DNA from: Amyelois transitella
Taxonomy: Eukaryota > Arthropoda > Insecta > Lepidoptera > Pyralidae
Assembly: GCF_032362555.1 (NCBI RefSeq)
Contig: NC_083516.1
Coordinates: forward strand, 1,823,001 to 1,887,000
Length of the DNA stretch: 64,000 nt
Reading direction: 5' to 3'
Shown piece after piece: positions 13,201-24,405 of this stretch; positions within the stretch are counted from its first letter, which is position 1, and each line of letters starts with the position of its first letter. The position numbers and the translations under genes were made by a program. The notes beneath the pieces are model-generated. The model searched no databases. It saw nothing but the letters and a program-made list of their open reading frames with translations, and was not told where the DNA came from.

Positions 13201-16200
13201 GAGCAGATGAGAATAAGTGAACGTCTGGGTGGGAATCACTCAGATTGTCGAGAATAGTCAAAAAGCGTTTGGCCAAGTTGGTGAGTTTCGTTCGATGGCG
13301 TTCGCAATTCGCAATGTTTATATTCGAATTGCGTCGAGTCGTCGGGACTCCGCGCGTGTCCCGGTGCGCGCGCGGACTGCGGGGGCCACGCCACTTCGTG
13401 TCCGTCGGCCCGTTTAGGCTTGCGCGGGCGTCACCACGTCACGGCAGTCAAGAACAAAGTGATAACATAAACTGTACGATTGATACTACTCCACATCAGC
13501 GCGTCTTCCTACCTACGCGACGGAAGCAGCGGTCGCACATTATCACTAGATTTTCGTTCAGCCATCATTGGATGGCAGCCAACGACGTCGATTGCAGTTA
13601 CGTTAGTAGTATTGCTCTTGATGAGAAACAAACTTCTCCACAAGGTCAGAGAGATGTAAAAATGTTCAAAGCTAAGATAATCTCATAAACTCATCCAGCA
13701 GTGTACCTAATGTCCATTAAATGTAGTTTCAGCATCGTCAATAGCTTAGCAAAATTAGCATTGAAGACATGTTAAGCGGTACCTACGAAACATGTGAAAT
13801 TAAATTAACCGGAAGTAAATATCTGCAAAATGCAAAATCTGCTAATGCTGAAAAATATATTTAAGACTATCTACTGATATATTTAAATCTGAAACACATC
13901 CCAATGATGACGATGCAATGACGAGTCTTATAACTCATAGACATGAGACACATATTGCATCACACATCATTAAAAACAATTGCCGGCCTCTTTTTCATTT
14001 ACATCTAGTTTCTAGACTTCCAATTTACGCTGTCTATGCAAAAAATGCCTGAAAGAACCAGAGTTATCAAGCCCAAGGTTCTTTCAGGTACTATTGCTTT
14101 TTATCTGTCTAATAAAGTTTGGTGTTCAGATCTGCAAATATATCTAATTTTGTGGATGATTTGCACGCGCTTGTTGCTATCTTTCTCCACTATTCGGCTA
14201 AAATCGAAATTAAAAAAAAAACTACACCTTTCTACTTCTCTCGAGCTAAGTATTTTCCCGAAATTTCCGCAACATAGGAAACTAGCTGGATTATACCCGC
14301 CGCACTTCCGTACTCGACTATTAAACTTCCGTACAGAATTCATATGTACACACACCACAGTCATATTTAGACAAAGCCAGGGTATACAGAACCAACAGTC
14401 TTGAAAAGTCACGTTCAGCTGTATGGCTTTATGATGAAATTGGGATTCAAATAGTTACATGTTGCTATCCCATCTTCTACAAAAGGATCCCGAAATTTAT
14501 TAGTTTCCAAGGAAAATTTCTCTTATTTAATCACCTAAGAAACGGTAGATGTTTTTCAGATCTTGCGATTTTAGCTATGCGTTGATATGTCGGTTAGTCA
14601 GTGTCCTCTTTAAAAGAGAATTTACTCTTTAAAAAATATTATGGTATTAAGACTACTAAGGGACATTCAAGAATGAAAGATTAAATTATTGCTACCTTAA
14701 CTTGAAGCAGATGGATGCAAAACACGCAAAAAATTTCAGCAAATAAAAAAAATTTATATCGAGACTTAGGATACTATTAATCTATACTAATAATATAAAG
14801 CTGAAGAGTTTGTTTGTTTGAACGCGCTAATCTCATTAACTACTTGTTCTTGGAATCTACTCTTTTAAGCAATATTTCTTGTTCAGAGCTGCAAAATCAA
14901 AATCGTATCTCACCTATTATGAAGGTCGACAGGCTTCGCCATGGTGAACTCCTTCGCGTGGACGTTCAGCTTGTTCGCCGACGAGTTCTGACCGCCGGCA
15001 GTCGTCGCCGTCGCCGTGGTCGCCGACACGCCTTCTGTGCGGACACCTGGTGGTCAACGTCGGTGATCAAGAGAAGAGGACAGGACAGAGTGGGTTAGTC
15101 GGAAAGATGTGCGTGAAGAGTTAGCCGTGTGGGTGTTGGTGGTTGGTTGGCAGTTAGACAAAAAAAGGTTCCATTGATAATGAATCAATGTATGTATCAC
15201 GTATTTGCCCTTAATGGGTGGACAGAGGAAGCAGACTCGGCAAGAAACGCTTAATGGTGGATTTATATTCAGATAGCGACAGCTACCCCATCGCTTAAAA
15301 CTAGAATCTCAAGTTCGAGACAGATATCACACAGATTGAGCGTTTATAACTAGTTCCTAGGTTAGTTTGAAACTATAGTAATTTTTGTTACGGAATTGTA
15401 GATCAGAAACTAAGACCAATAAATAACAGGACGAAGAGTTTCGGAAAACGACTTCTTGTGTGTCCTGACTGATAACGCGCATCGATAAAGAATCTTTCTA
15501 ATTCTTGGCTACTCTTTCGCATAGTAAAGAACGTCCCTTAGTCAAAAACAATCTCATAAGATTTGCACATGAACGAAAAAAAAATTGATGCCACGCATAT
15601 TAACTTAGGGGGACAATAATTACACTGTTTATATTGTAAATATAATTGTAGCTACAATACATGATAGATTAGCCATCAGCAATTAAGAAATATAAAACAC
15701 TAGAGGCCGTGTCGTAAAAGGCGACTAAGGGATCGGCTTATAAACTTAGGATTCCTCTTTTAGGCGATGGGCTAGCAACCTGTCACTATTTGAATCTCGG
15801 TTCTATCATTAAGCCAAATAGCTGAACGTGGCCATTCAGTCTTTTCAAGACTGTTGGCTCTGTGTACCCCGCAAGGGATATAGACGTGATCATATGTATG
15901 TATGTATGTAGAGGCCGCCCGCGACTTCGTCCGCATGGAAAACCTATCAATTCCGCGGGAACTCCGGGATAAATAATAGCCTATATGTAATTGTCTTCAG
16001 CTACCTACATATCAAATTTCATCGAAATCGGTTTCGTAGTTTTTGAGTGAAAGAGTAACAAAAATCCATACTGACATACTCACAAACTTTCACATTTATA
16101 ATCCATACATACATACATAAAATCCCGGGTAGTCCCTGCCTACCCCTCCGGGTAAGAGGCGTCTCTTACCCGGAGGGGTAGGCAGGGAGTACCTCTTTCT

Positions 16201-19137
16201 ACTTGCCACGATCTCTGCACACTTCCTTCGCTTCATCCACATTCATAACTCTCTAACATTTATAATATTAGTAGAATTTTCTCCGCCTGCAGACTGAAAT
16301 GACTATAGATATAGTCCAATTATTCTAACACTGCATGCACTAACGCCAAAGTAAAACCACAGTTTCTGTTCAATGCGCTTCAGCAATATTTCGATATTTC
16401 ACGTATAGGTATTCTACATATTTCTCGTTATGTGCAATCGTGGTAGTGGCAGGCGATTTGCGTGTGGACGCATTCAAATGAAGTACTTTCGCGGATCGAT
16501 ACTAACTTGTGATCGATAGTTTTAAGTTTATCAGTCAGTTTGTATAAAAAGGACATTCGTAACGTAATAACGTAAGAAAGTCTGGTTTTCGTCAGTTTTC
16601 TATACAAAGAGGAAGTCCGTTTTCGTCAGAAAAAAACAAACCCTAACTTTATTCAGACGAAAAAGAAGTCTGACCAAAGTTTCGTAAATTCCGTCGGGAA
16701 ATCATATTTAGCATCACACAAATCTATTTTAAATCACATTGACGGAATGATTGTTATGTTTTCACTAGTGTGTGAACATGATACTAATCATAAGTCGAAT
16801 AATTTTGATCTCTTTTTTCAACTTTGATCGGGACTTTGATATCATCAGAATTCTCAGAAATTCTAGGAAAGCGTCAATTTTGTCATAGATCAGTGTTACA
16901 TTTTATCAAAATCAGTCCCGTATTTATTTTGAGTTTGTTTGTTAAAAACAAAATATAAATCTTTCCCCTTAACTACTATCTGAAAGTTCAGATAACGAAC
17001 CTGAAGATTCAGTAACTGATGGAGTTGTAATTACAGCTGTTTCAGCTACGGATACCGGTGTCACGGCCTTCTCTGGGGCAACCACCGGTACCGGAGTCAC
17101 GGCCGCAGGAGAAACAGACACCGACACCTGAGCCACCGGGGCCACCGCCACCGGCTGGCTTAGCGACTGCTTCACAATACACCTCGACATTATCCTTGTG
17201 GCACAATACAATGATCACATCGAATAAAAACAAAGAAAAGGAACAAACCACGAACAAACACAACGCGCCGCAACAAACATGAGACTGTTGACGCGTTCCA
17301 AATATGAAGTTTTGTTTATTTTTAATTTTGGCGCCACATTTCGCTATGACGCTTGCCAACCAAACACTTCCACATGCGACACAGATAATGAATACGATTT
17401 TAATCGATGAATATGAAATGAATCGATTAGTGATAATTGTCTTACCTGGAGGTCTGTATATTTCCAGAGTAGGTTTTCCTTTAGCATTAGTTAAAATCAT
17501 ACTCCGCCGTTTCCCATTGTTTGGAAACTGTAACAAAGATCATATGTTTGTTATCCAAGCGCTTTTTATGAAACATCTAGCTAATGAACTGTCACGATTT
17601 ATTTTCAGCAGATTATGAAGCTGAAGTCTCTACATCATCGCTTAATATAAAACATTCAATGTATGAATAATGAATTTACTAATGTCTCAACGAAATTCTA
17701 GTATTTCGCAGCTAGTTCATAAAGGTACTTAATGGACATTCGAGACTTTTATGATTTTATTTTTTTAGGTAATACTACGAAACTTCTTAGGTACGAGTAG
17801 GTATGTAGTTATAGATGCACATAATGGAAAATCTAGGCTTGCAGTTTATTAGCAGTGATGATGTAAAACATGAGTCTAGGTAAGTTAGCCTATTGAGTTG
17901 TAGACTCAGGCCGAGTTAACACGTAATGCTAGGTAAATAAACCAAGGTTATTCAAATAAAGGTAGTTTTTAAAGATGGTATATTACTGCATATAAAATTA
18001 TTAAAATCATTGCCTATTATTAAATCTTATACTTGCAAATTTCAGACGACTGCGAAGTTTATTATTATACGCCACGAAAAAACTCGTAATATCGCTACAT
18101 TTTGTCTAAATATTACAATATTAGGACTACTAACGGACTTATAAGAACAAAAGATAAAATTATTGCTACCTTACCTTCAAGCAGATGGATGTCAAACGCG
18201 CGAAAAATTTCAGCAAAGAAAAAAATAGATATCGTGACTAAGGATAATATTAATTCTACATAAATTTATAGAGCGTTCCATTTTAGTATAATATTTTCAT
18301 TAAAAAATCGGCTTATTAATAAAATCAAAATATCACGATTTCGAAACCGTGCAAGGCTGTATCAATTCAAGTGTAGACATGCGTGGGCGCTAGATTGTAG
18401 ATTGTGCAGTGCGCCTACATATCTGTTACAATCGTATCTATTGAAATGCATAATTATTAATACACTATATTAACTATAATTAATCGTATTATAATGCCAT
18501 AATTCACTCTTATTTATTCGAATTCGGCCACCTATTGCAACTTGCCATTTTTATTTTATAATTAATTGATGTCAAAAGATATCCTTACAATGTTTACTTA
18601 CTTAACTGTTTATTTTCCTACTATTGTTATATGCACAGGTACATTTTGGACCAGCTATTGCTAAAGAATTTAGTTCCGTAAAGTAATAGTTAAAAACTTT
18701 ATTATGATTAGGCTTATTATGTTTTACTAGAAACCCAAAACGGAAAAGATAGCTGCTCTTCTTAACCCGTGGTGCGTCCCAATCCCTCACTCAATAACTA
18801 ACTACATAATTAACTAGACGCTAGTTGCTGAGCTAAGGAAGCGCCATGGGTTAAGGAGGTTAAATCCGTTAACTGGAGAAAACTTCGGTGTCGTATACCT
18901 CGGTTTACCATTCGCACCTCCCAGCGCTATTCACGAAATGTGCATTCTATTATTCTACGGTTTAGGTAAATGTATGATTTAAATGACATAGAAATTCACC
19001 TGGTTATGATGATGCATGTTGTGGTGCGACTGCGGGCGTATGAAACTGCGTTCCCGCATGATGACGCCAGGCGAGGCGAAGTCCTGCATCCTGTAGCTCC
19101 TCTGCAGCTCGTTACCAACGCCAATTTGTGTCTGCAT
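4227..19137 (-). CDS. PAM2- and MIF4G-domain translation adaptor (CTIF/MIF4GD-like, PAIP1-like layout)
   Basis: Eight minus-strand exons join in phase: 19137-19000, 17527-17446, 15046-14914, 7796-7655, 6625-6370, 5915-5725, 5149-4955 and 4448-4227 (stop at 4227-4229). Together they give 452 residues. Residues 97-109 ([14 protein letters not shown] region) are a PAM2 motif, the LNxxAxEF ligand of the MLLE domain of poly(A)-binding protein. Residues about 235-445 form a helical MIF4G domain ending in [15 protein letters not shown] then YYY, close to the end of CTIF and MIF4GD. Family knowledge: such adaptors link mRNA-bound proteins to translation initiation factors in the cytoplasm. PAM2 followed by MIF4G is the order in PAIP1. 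The ATG at 19137 has a good context (CAAGATG), but the frame stays open upstream and a candidate extra exon exists. Ortholog identity is inferred; the exon chain is seen directly. Confidence 0.82.
7195..7290 (-). pseudogene. Decayed tandem duplicate of the 7655-7796 exon
   Basis: On the minus strand this reads [13 protein letters not shown] then VLPSSAM, the same as the functional exon at 7655-7796 except for an internal loss of 39 bases (13 codons), so the frame is kept. The donor that follows the functional exon (GTGAGTATAG) appears here as ATGGGTATAAG, with the GT destroyed. It sits in the next intron of the same gene. A normal spliced role is unlikely, although a GTATAAG four bases downstream might serve as a weak donor. 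Confidence 0.7.
7387..7638 (+). mobile_element. Lepidopteran SINE-like repeat, family A, with target-site duplication
   Basis: This is a near full-length copy starting with the CCGTGTGGTTCCCGGCAC hairpin and ending in (ATGT)n. It is flanked by the exact 10-base direct repeat AGTTCTCTAT (7377-7386 and 7639-7648), which indicates a copy-and-paste insertion. The right repeat abuts the splice donor of the 7655-7796 exon of the MIF4G gene. Confidence 0.85.
8760..9001 (-). mobile_element. Family A repeat, reverse copy
   Basis: It carries the characteristic blocks in reverse order: TATATCCC..GGGGTAGACAGAGCC, then CCCATCGCC, then CGCCTTTAACGACAT, then GTGCCGGGAAC..ACACGGCAC. It lies in the large intron between the 14914-15046 and 7655-7796 exons of the MIF4G gene. 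Confidence 0.85.
9470..9700 (-). mobile_element. Short non-LTR retrotransposon 3' end, family D, reverse
   Basis: This is the reverse of the block containing CTGCCGCTTCCAAGGC and TTGACGTCAA that also occurs at 31925-32095, 40797-40921, 45583-45725 and 51058-51205. It looks like a 5'-truncated LINE tail; the clade was not determined. Confidence 0.6.
9955..10196 (+). mobile_element. Family A repeat, forward copy
   Basis: The copy begins inside the 5' block at the AAAAAAGAATAGGACC segment and runs to the ATATAGACGTGGTTATATG end. A second copy with a large internal deletion follows at about 10433-10518. Confidence 0.8.
11291..11352. repeat. Inverted repeat, 29-bp arms
   Basis: Arms 11291-11319 and 11324-11352 are reverse complements with one mismatch, around a 4-base spacer. 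Because of the dyad, both strands encode almost the same peptide here, which explains the short ORFs on each strand. Confidence 0.8.
13320..13450. promoter_or_regulatory. CpG-rich island inside a MIF4G intron, candidate promoter
   Basis: About 130 bases are very rich in G, C and CpG in an AT-rich intron. A TATAAA on the minus strand (reverse complement near 13317-13322) adjoins it. It could be an internal promoter for a shorter MIF4G transcript or the distal promoter of the downstream minus-strand formin gene. The plus-strand ORF across it has no recognisable domain. Confidence 0.35.
14630..14770. repeat. Dispersed repeat, pair with 18110-18240
   Basis: Shared blocks in the same order include GACTACTAA.GGAC, AAATTATTGCTACCTTA, AGCAGATGGATG and AAAAATTTCAGCAAA. 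The two copies are clearly related but diverged, so this is an old interspersed repeat of unknown class. Confidence 0.65.
15708..15909 (+). mobile_element. Family A repeat, forward, 5'-truncated
   Basis: It runs from GTCGTAAAAGGCGACTAAGG to a (ATGT)n tail and is directly followed by a family E LINE tail at 15911. A degenerate reverse relative lies at about 15210-15318. Confidence 0.8.
15911..16100 (+). mobile_element. RTE-like LINE 3' end, family E
   Basis: It begins GAGGCCGCCCGCGACTTCGT and carries the TTTCATCGAAATCGGTT and AAACTTTCACATTTATAAT blocks typical of short RTE-like tails in Lepidoptera. Related tails occur at 45162-45350, 34247-34490, 36025-36290 and 52215-52395, and in reverse at 21785-21965. 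Confidence 0.6.
16133..16188. repeat. Perfect palindrome, 26-bp arms
   Basis: Arms 16133-16158 and 16163-16188 are exact reverse complements around the 4-base spacer GCGT. The arm contains CTACCCCTCCGGGTAAGAG, also found as single copies near 47300 and, partly, near 50360, so it is a doubled piece of a dispersed repeat. Confidence 0.9.
16969..17169 (-). CDS. Candidate alternative exon with Ala/Val/Pro-rich frame
   Basis: This GC-rich stretch lies in the intron after the 17446-17527 exon and is open in two minus-strand frames. One encodes [17 protein letters not shown] and ends [16 protein letters not shown]. A phase-0 acceptor at 17169 would fit the 19000-19137 exon, and an acceptor near the end of the segment (TCTTCAG then GTTCG) fits the phase of the 17446-17527 exon. 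Either would give a truncated protein without PAM2 or MIF4G. It may be an alternative last exon, an unrelated exon or chance. Confidence 0.25.
   Translation of the reverse strand, partial: QSLSQPVAVAPVAQVSVSVSPAAVTPVPVVAPEKAVTPVSVAETAVITTPSVTESSGSLSELSDSS
18110..18240. repeat. Dispersed repeat, pair with 14630-14770
   Basis: This is the second copy of the ~140 bp repeat, in the same orientation, in the intron between the 19000-19137 and 17446-17527 exons. Confidence 0.65.
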
Positions 19138-20230
19138 CTTGCTTGGTAGCGATGTATCAATATAATCACAACAATCAGCCCTCACTAACTCCGCTTTAAT
19201 TATGGTAAGTTATATTATATCTGTGCTCCGAATTGTCTACTCTGGTACCGGATTTTGTAGAATACTTTTTTTAAATTTGAATTGTTAATTGTTCTCTTTT
19301 GTCTGAGCTTTTCAACAGTTTTAAACTCACGATTTATCTCTTTGGTAATTAGTGCACTCTGGCATTCATATAATATCTTCCAAGAAAATTAATTTATTAA
19401 TTAAAATTAAAGAAATCAGAATTAACAAAATAAATACACTAGATGAATGACTAGTATTAAAGTTGCTTTTACAAAATGTCAAACTTATTATATTATCTAG
19501 TGTTAAATTTTTTGTCAATTATACACCTTTGAAATATAAATAAAAAATCTATCTAAATCGGGCAATATAATTAAAATGCGAGTAAACAAAGCTTTATTTA
19601 TATAAATTAATAATCACAATATAGATTGTGACGTCACAAGAGATCACTCTACCAATTTATATATGCATATATAAATTTTATGTACAATTAAACCCGTCTG
19701 TCGTGGCCACTGATAGAGGGTGTTATTTTTCGAAGTTTTCGTTTTTTTTTATACGACTAAAGTACAAGAGCAGTGCAGGATTTATAGTGCCTGACAGCCA
19801 CCGAGCGATTTAAAGTTATTCGAGGGGCCGAGGAATCAGGTTTCTTCAGCTCCAATCTCGAGTCGTTTCGTCGTGGGGTTATTTGAACCCAATCTGCAAC
19901 AAAACCGATTAAATTTTAATCTTGTCTCCTTAACTTTGGCATCCGAAAAGCTTAACTCATGCCTAACATTTGAGAGAAATTCATTCAGAGGTTTCACATT
20001 GTAAAATTTTTGGTAACAATATATGTATTTTTCAAATTATTCGGGTGTAATTTCTATCCGTCCTTACCTCGAGAGGTAGAAAACAAGTCTGATTTTTTTT
20101 GTTTGATTCTGGCGCACAATGAATAATAATGGCAAGATTTTAATTCAATTCCGGACAAACGACTATTATCTATAAAGTTTGGATTTACAAGATCTAAATT
20201 GGTGTTATAATGTAGGTGATGGTGACTCAC

Positions 20231-20306
20231 CGCTCTCTCGTCGTGCGTCTGTCGTTTGATCGTGCTCTGCACTCGAGACTCGTTCACTTTTCTCGTATTT
20301 ATTTCT
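20231..20306 (-). CDS. Candidate upstream exon of the MIF4G gene
   Basis: This 76-base segment has a good acceptor (tgtttcag) and donor (GCG then GTGAGT). One frame (REINTRKVNESRVQSTIK...) is open and ends in phase 0, so it could join directly in frame to the ATG at 19137 if the weak AG just before that ATG is used. Otherwise it may be a 5' UTR exon or chance. No homology was recognised. Confidence 0.3.
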
Positions 20307-23300
20307 CTGAAACAATGAAACATAAACGTTGACAGATAAAATGAATAAAGGAAATAATGTTTATTATGAAACACATAAAGAGAGTTATGAATGTGGACGA
20401 AAGGAATACAGGAATAGTGGCAAGTGGAGAGATGTAGACTCTGCATATCCCTTCCAACGATAAATGGTGTGTTTTATGTTCCTATATAATATTCTTAAAA
20501 GGAATAGGTTCATTTCTGACTTAGAACTTCAGAAATTCTTTTCCCATTCTGCCTCGATGTAAGTACGTTGTTCTTATATCATAAAACTGATGATTAAACA
20601 ATAATTTTAATAAAATACTACACATATTTTTATGAATTCTTGGCTAAAACTTGAGTCGCTCGCCCTTATGCGAAAAATTTACAGGGGTTTACACATTTTT
20701 TGGGGTCGTGGCCCTTTTTCTTCTGGGATGGGGACTTAATTGAACCAAACTCTTGACGGTGAAATTTAAAATTACTAAGTAGAGATAGAACGTACACTTT
20801 AATGTTAGGTACTCAATAAGCCTGCCAAAATTAACATTAATTTAGTACATCGACCTTGTTGATAAGAGCCACGCAAACATGCAGGCAGGATACCTACATT
20901 AATTTAGAAAACACGACGTGTGCTGCACTTTCTAAGATACAATGAGTAGGTAGGTCTGTACGGCTACGTAGCTGATTTTAGGATTTTCAACCGAGTTACT
21001 ACCTAAGCTAAGTGCTAAGAGTAAGCACTCAGTAAGGATAGTGCCGACACATTACAAATGTTATGTGAATAAAAAGAACGGTGTTGAAAAACTTAATAAA
21101 CAATGACAGTAAAAAAGCAGTATTATTATTAACTTCATATAACAAATTTAAATTGTTCTGATGTTTGAAATTTCCCATAATAATAAATGTAAAAATTTTA
21201 TTTGGATTTCAAGTTTTGTGAATAGACCACCTGATATAGAACCAAATCGTCCAGCAGGATCTCCTAGTCGGTCCCCCCAGTGGGTCCCAGTAAACTCATC
21301 TGATCATCAGAATCCCTTTGATATAAGTAGAACCTAAGCATAAAAACCGCCGCATATAGGTCGAATAGGTTAGACATGGAAGAGGCAAATTTCTAATAGA
21401 CACTGATGTTGAGAAGAATATCCCAGCTTTTAACATTTGTCTGCAACTCCACACCTTACGAGTATAACACACAAATTCCTGTGTATGTCGTAGGAGGAGA
21501 GTCAAGGACATGTATCACAAACATTCCTCAGGCACTGAATCTTACCACGCCTTCCTTGCTCTGTGGCCTTGACAGATGACGAAGGTCTGAATTCTATTTT
21601 AAACCGACGGATATTTTCGATTGGATCACAGATTCGATTCAACGCTACCTTTTGGAGGGACCTTGTCATATTTTTTGCGCATCAAATTGTCCTTCTCATG
21701 ACTGTATAAATCATCTGATTCACAATCCCAACGTTTTTAAAGTACCTATCTACTATATTGTGTAAAAATCGCGGTCATCCAACCATATACCTAACTTCTA
21801 ATAATAAAAATATGAAAGTGTTAGTTTATTCGTCTTTCACATCAAAACCATTGAATCGATCACGGTGAAATTTTGCAAAAGTACATAATAGTGTTGATGA
21901 AGGAGAAGTACAGGGACGTTTTCACGCAGGCGATAACTAGAACGAAGCCGCGGACAAAAGCTAGTAGTCTATAGAGGTAAGAACGCAAGCGGCATAGCGG
22001 TATCAAAAGGATGATGATATTAACCCAAGCAACATTAGGCTCTATAAATATATCTCACTAAGGCCTTTTATCGCCAGACAATGATATAGTAGGCTTATAA
22101 TGGTCACCATTGGGACTGCTTGTACTATAAACGTTTTTTACAAAGCAGTTCGGTTCTGTAAATAAGCTCTTAAAAAGGCTTACAGGAAAACACGAAAGAA
22201 TATTTAAAGTATTGTCCTTTTACCTTTATCTTAAGATATAGGTAGCTATAGATTTAAAAACACGGAAAGAAGTCTAGGTAGGCGTTTCTTCATGACATCA
22301 TGTATTATATATGAACATATGTATGTGTCCACACTTGCGTAATAAACACATTGAAATAGCTCATATGTGTGTTTTAATGTAGTTTTGTCTTTATTCCCTT
22401 GGAATAGAGATGGTTTTTGTTAGGCTTTATGTGACCAGAACAACTATGTACACATTGACTGGGTTCTAGGTCATAGCGAGCCTTTGTTTTCCTTTGACTT
22501 TGGCTAGACTGTTTATTGTTCTGTATTGATAATGATTTCGTAATAGTTTTGTACATATATCAATAAGGATTCCTATCAAATTTTATATCCAAACGAAGAA
22601 GACAGAGCTACTCGTAGGGGCAAATAACGCCACTGATGGATGATAAAGAATAGGCCTAGAGACCATAGCATACCTAAATAAAAAAAATCTATTCAACGTT
22701 AACACAACAAAAAGTATGGCAAACATTTTAACTGTATAATAAAATAATACATTTAGGCCCACCAATGAAATACATATATGAAACAGACAAACAGAGTTAT
22801 TTAAAATTAAAAATATATGTATACCTACCTAAATTACTGAAATACATAGGATAGCTTCTAAGTACCAATATTAGCAATCTAGTCACATATCAAATTGATA
22901 CAAAATTAAAATATGCGCAAGCGGCGGTCCTTCTTAGTGACTCATGCGCAAACGCAACGCAACAGAAATCGATGAGCCGTGAACACTTATGATCAGTCGC
23001 TTGTTGCTTCGATATATCCAAAACAGATATATTCATAACATTCATGTATGTTTTCTTTTATATGAAAATTATTTACAAAACTATTATTAGTTTTACTACT
23101 TGGATTTGGTATGCCACGTGACGGTGGGCTTCTTACATTTATGTCCCTTTCTTGTCCGAGTCGAAGTTTATTGGAATTATTTGGTGGGATTATGTACATA
23201 CTTGCTATCTCACTAGAGAATTAACAAACCGAATAAATGAATAAAATGTATACCTAAAGCGTTACATTATTTGCATAACAACTTTGACATCTCCTCCCAC

Positions 23301-24314
23301 ACTGGGAAAGAATCCTTGTTCTGCTGAACTCCAATTATCAGGGTTTTACACCCACTATAAGGCCTGCCCAATGAAAGCTAGATATTGCGTTTCAACTATA
23401 AATTAAAACGAGTCTAGATTCAGAAGAATAAAACTGTATATATAACTAGCTTCCGTAGCCGTTATTTTGATTCTGTAAAGTTTTGTCCAAATTAGTTCGT
23501 AAGATCATCAAAAAGTACCAAACAACGTAATAAGTGATATTGGTACCAAAATTGGAGCTTATTTGGAAATATTCGGCTGAAAGGGTCAGAAAAACGTCGT
23601 TCAGATCTTTCACGCCTCAGACTAAAGTAAATTGAAAAATATTTCTCAATCTCGCCGCTTTCATGTTTGACTTGAAGGCTTAAACTATGAAAGTCGATAA
23701 GTTAATTCGTATATCCGAAAATTCTGGCACGCAAGACAATCGCAAACGTGCTGCTTGCCTTACTCGCACTATGCTATAATAGACCTAAGTATAGAAGTAT
23801 AGTGCTGGTGACTCATGGGCATTTAACAAAAAACGCTTGCCTTTGTAACGCAAAAAATTACTTGAAGCGTAGATCACTTACTCGAGTGAAAAGATAATTG
23901 CTTTTATATCACTTCAAGATAGTTACGTCAAATAAAAATGGAGTATTAAATGAGTTAGGTATTCCTACGGGTTAGTATACAAGTAATGCATATCTCTTGC
24001 CGGTAAACTGTATGCAACCTGGCAGTCCTTTTCCGGCTGCGGCTTCTATACGACCCGGAAGAAAATAAGGAATGGAGAAAGCAGTGACCTCCGTGACACA
24101 CTAGATTTAGCAGGTTAACCTGATTGGATTTGTATTGCGCAAATTGGAACAGGGTAACACATTTAGTTGCCTTAATATGCAGGTTCCTTCCGATATTTTC
24201 CATTGTAAGTATAAAGAGTATTATAAGACACTGAGATGATTTGCTACTAAATTCTGTCGATAATAAGCAAAGCAAGTGGTGCAAGTAAACAAGACGTTGC
24301 AACAAGATTTGAGC

Positions 24315-24405
24315 CATCATGGCCGCCGCCGTGCCCAATTCGCGCCTTTTTTGCAACCCACACAATACGCCGACGCGACGGCGGCGTGCTACGTGATCTT
24401 TACTA
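24315..24405. promoter_or_regulatory. CpG-rich pocket, candidate 5' exon or promoter
   Basis: A short GC- and CpG-rich stretch in AT-rich DNA. Both strands have short open frames: plus, a 25-codon ORF starting MAAAVPNSRLF with good context; minus, LCGLQKRRELGTAAAMMAQ. Neither was recognised. It may be a first exon or promoter of the minus-strand gene. Confidence 0.25.

Larger units (their letters stand above)
7797..14913 (-). other. Large intron of the MIF4G gene
   Basis: No supported exon was found here. It holds family A copies (8760-9001, 9955-10196, about 10433-10518 and a fragment at 14374-14495), a LINE tail (9470-9700), an inverted repeat (11291-11352), a CpG-rich island (13320-13450) and a ~150 bp repeat (14630-14770) related to 18110-18240. 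Bases 11.5-13.2 kb are AT-rich with nothing I recognise. Confidence 0.6.

Noticed and set aside
13245..13688. 147-codon plus-strand ORF as a gene
   Set aside because: Its length is due mainly to a CpG-rich island low in stop codons; no domain, splice context or coding pattern supports it.
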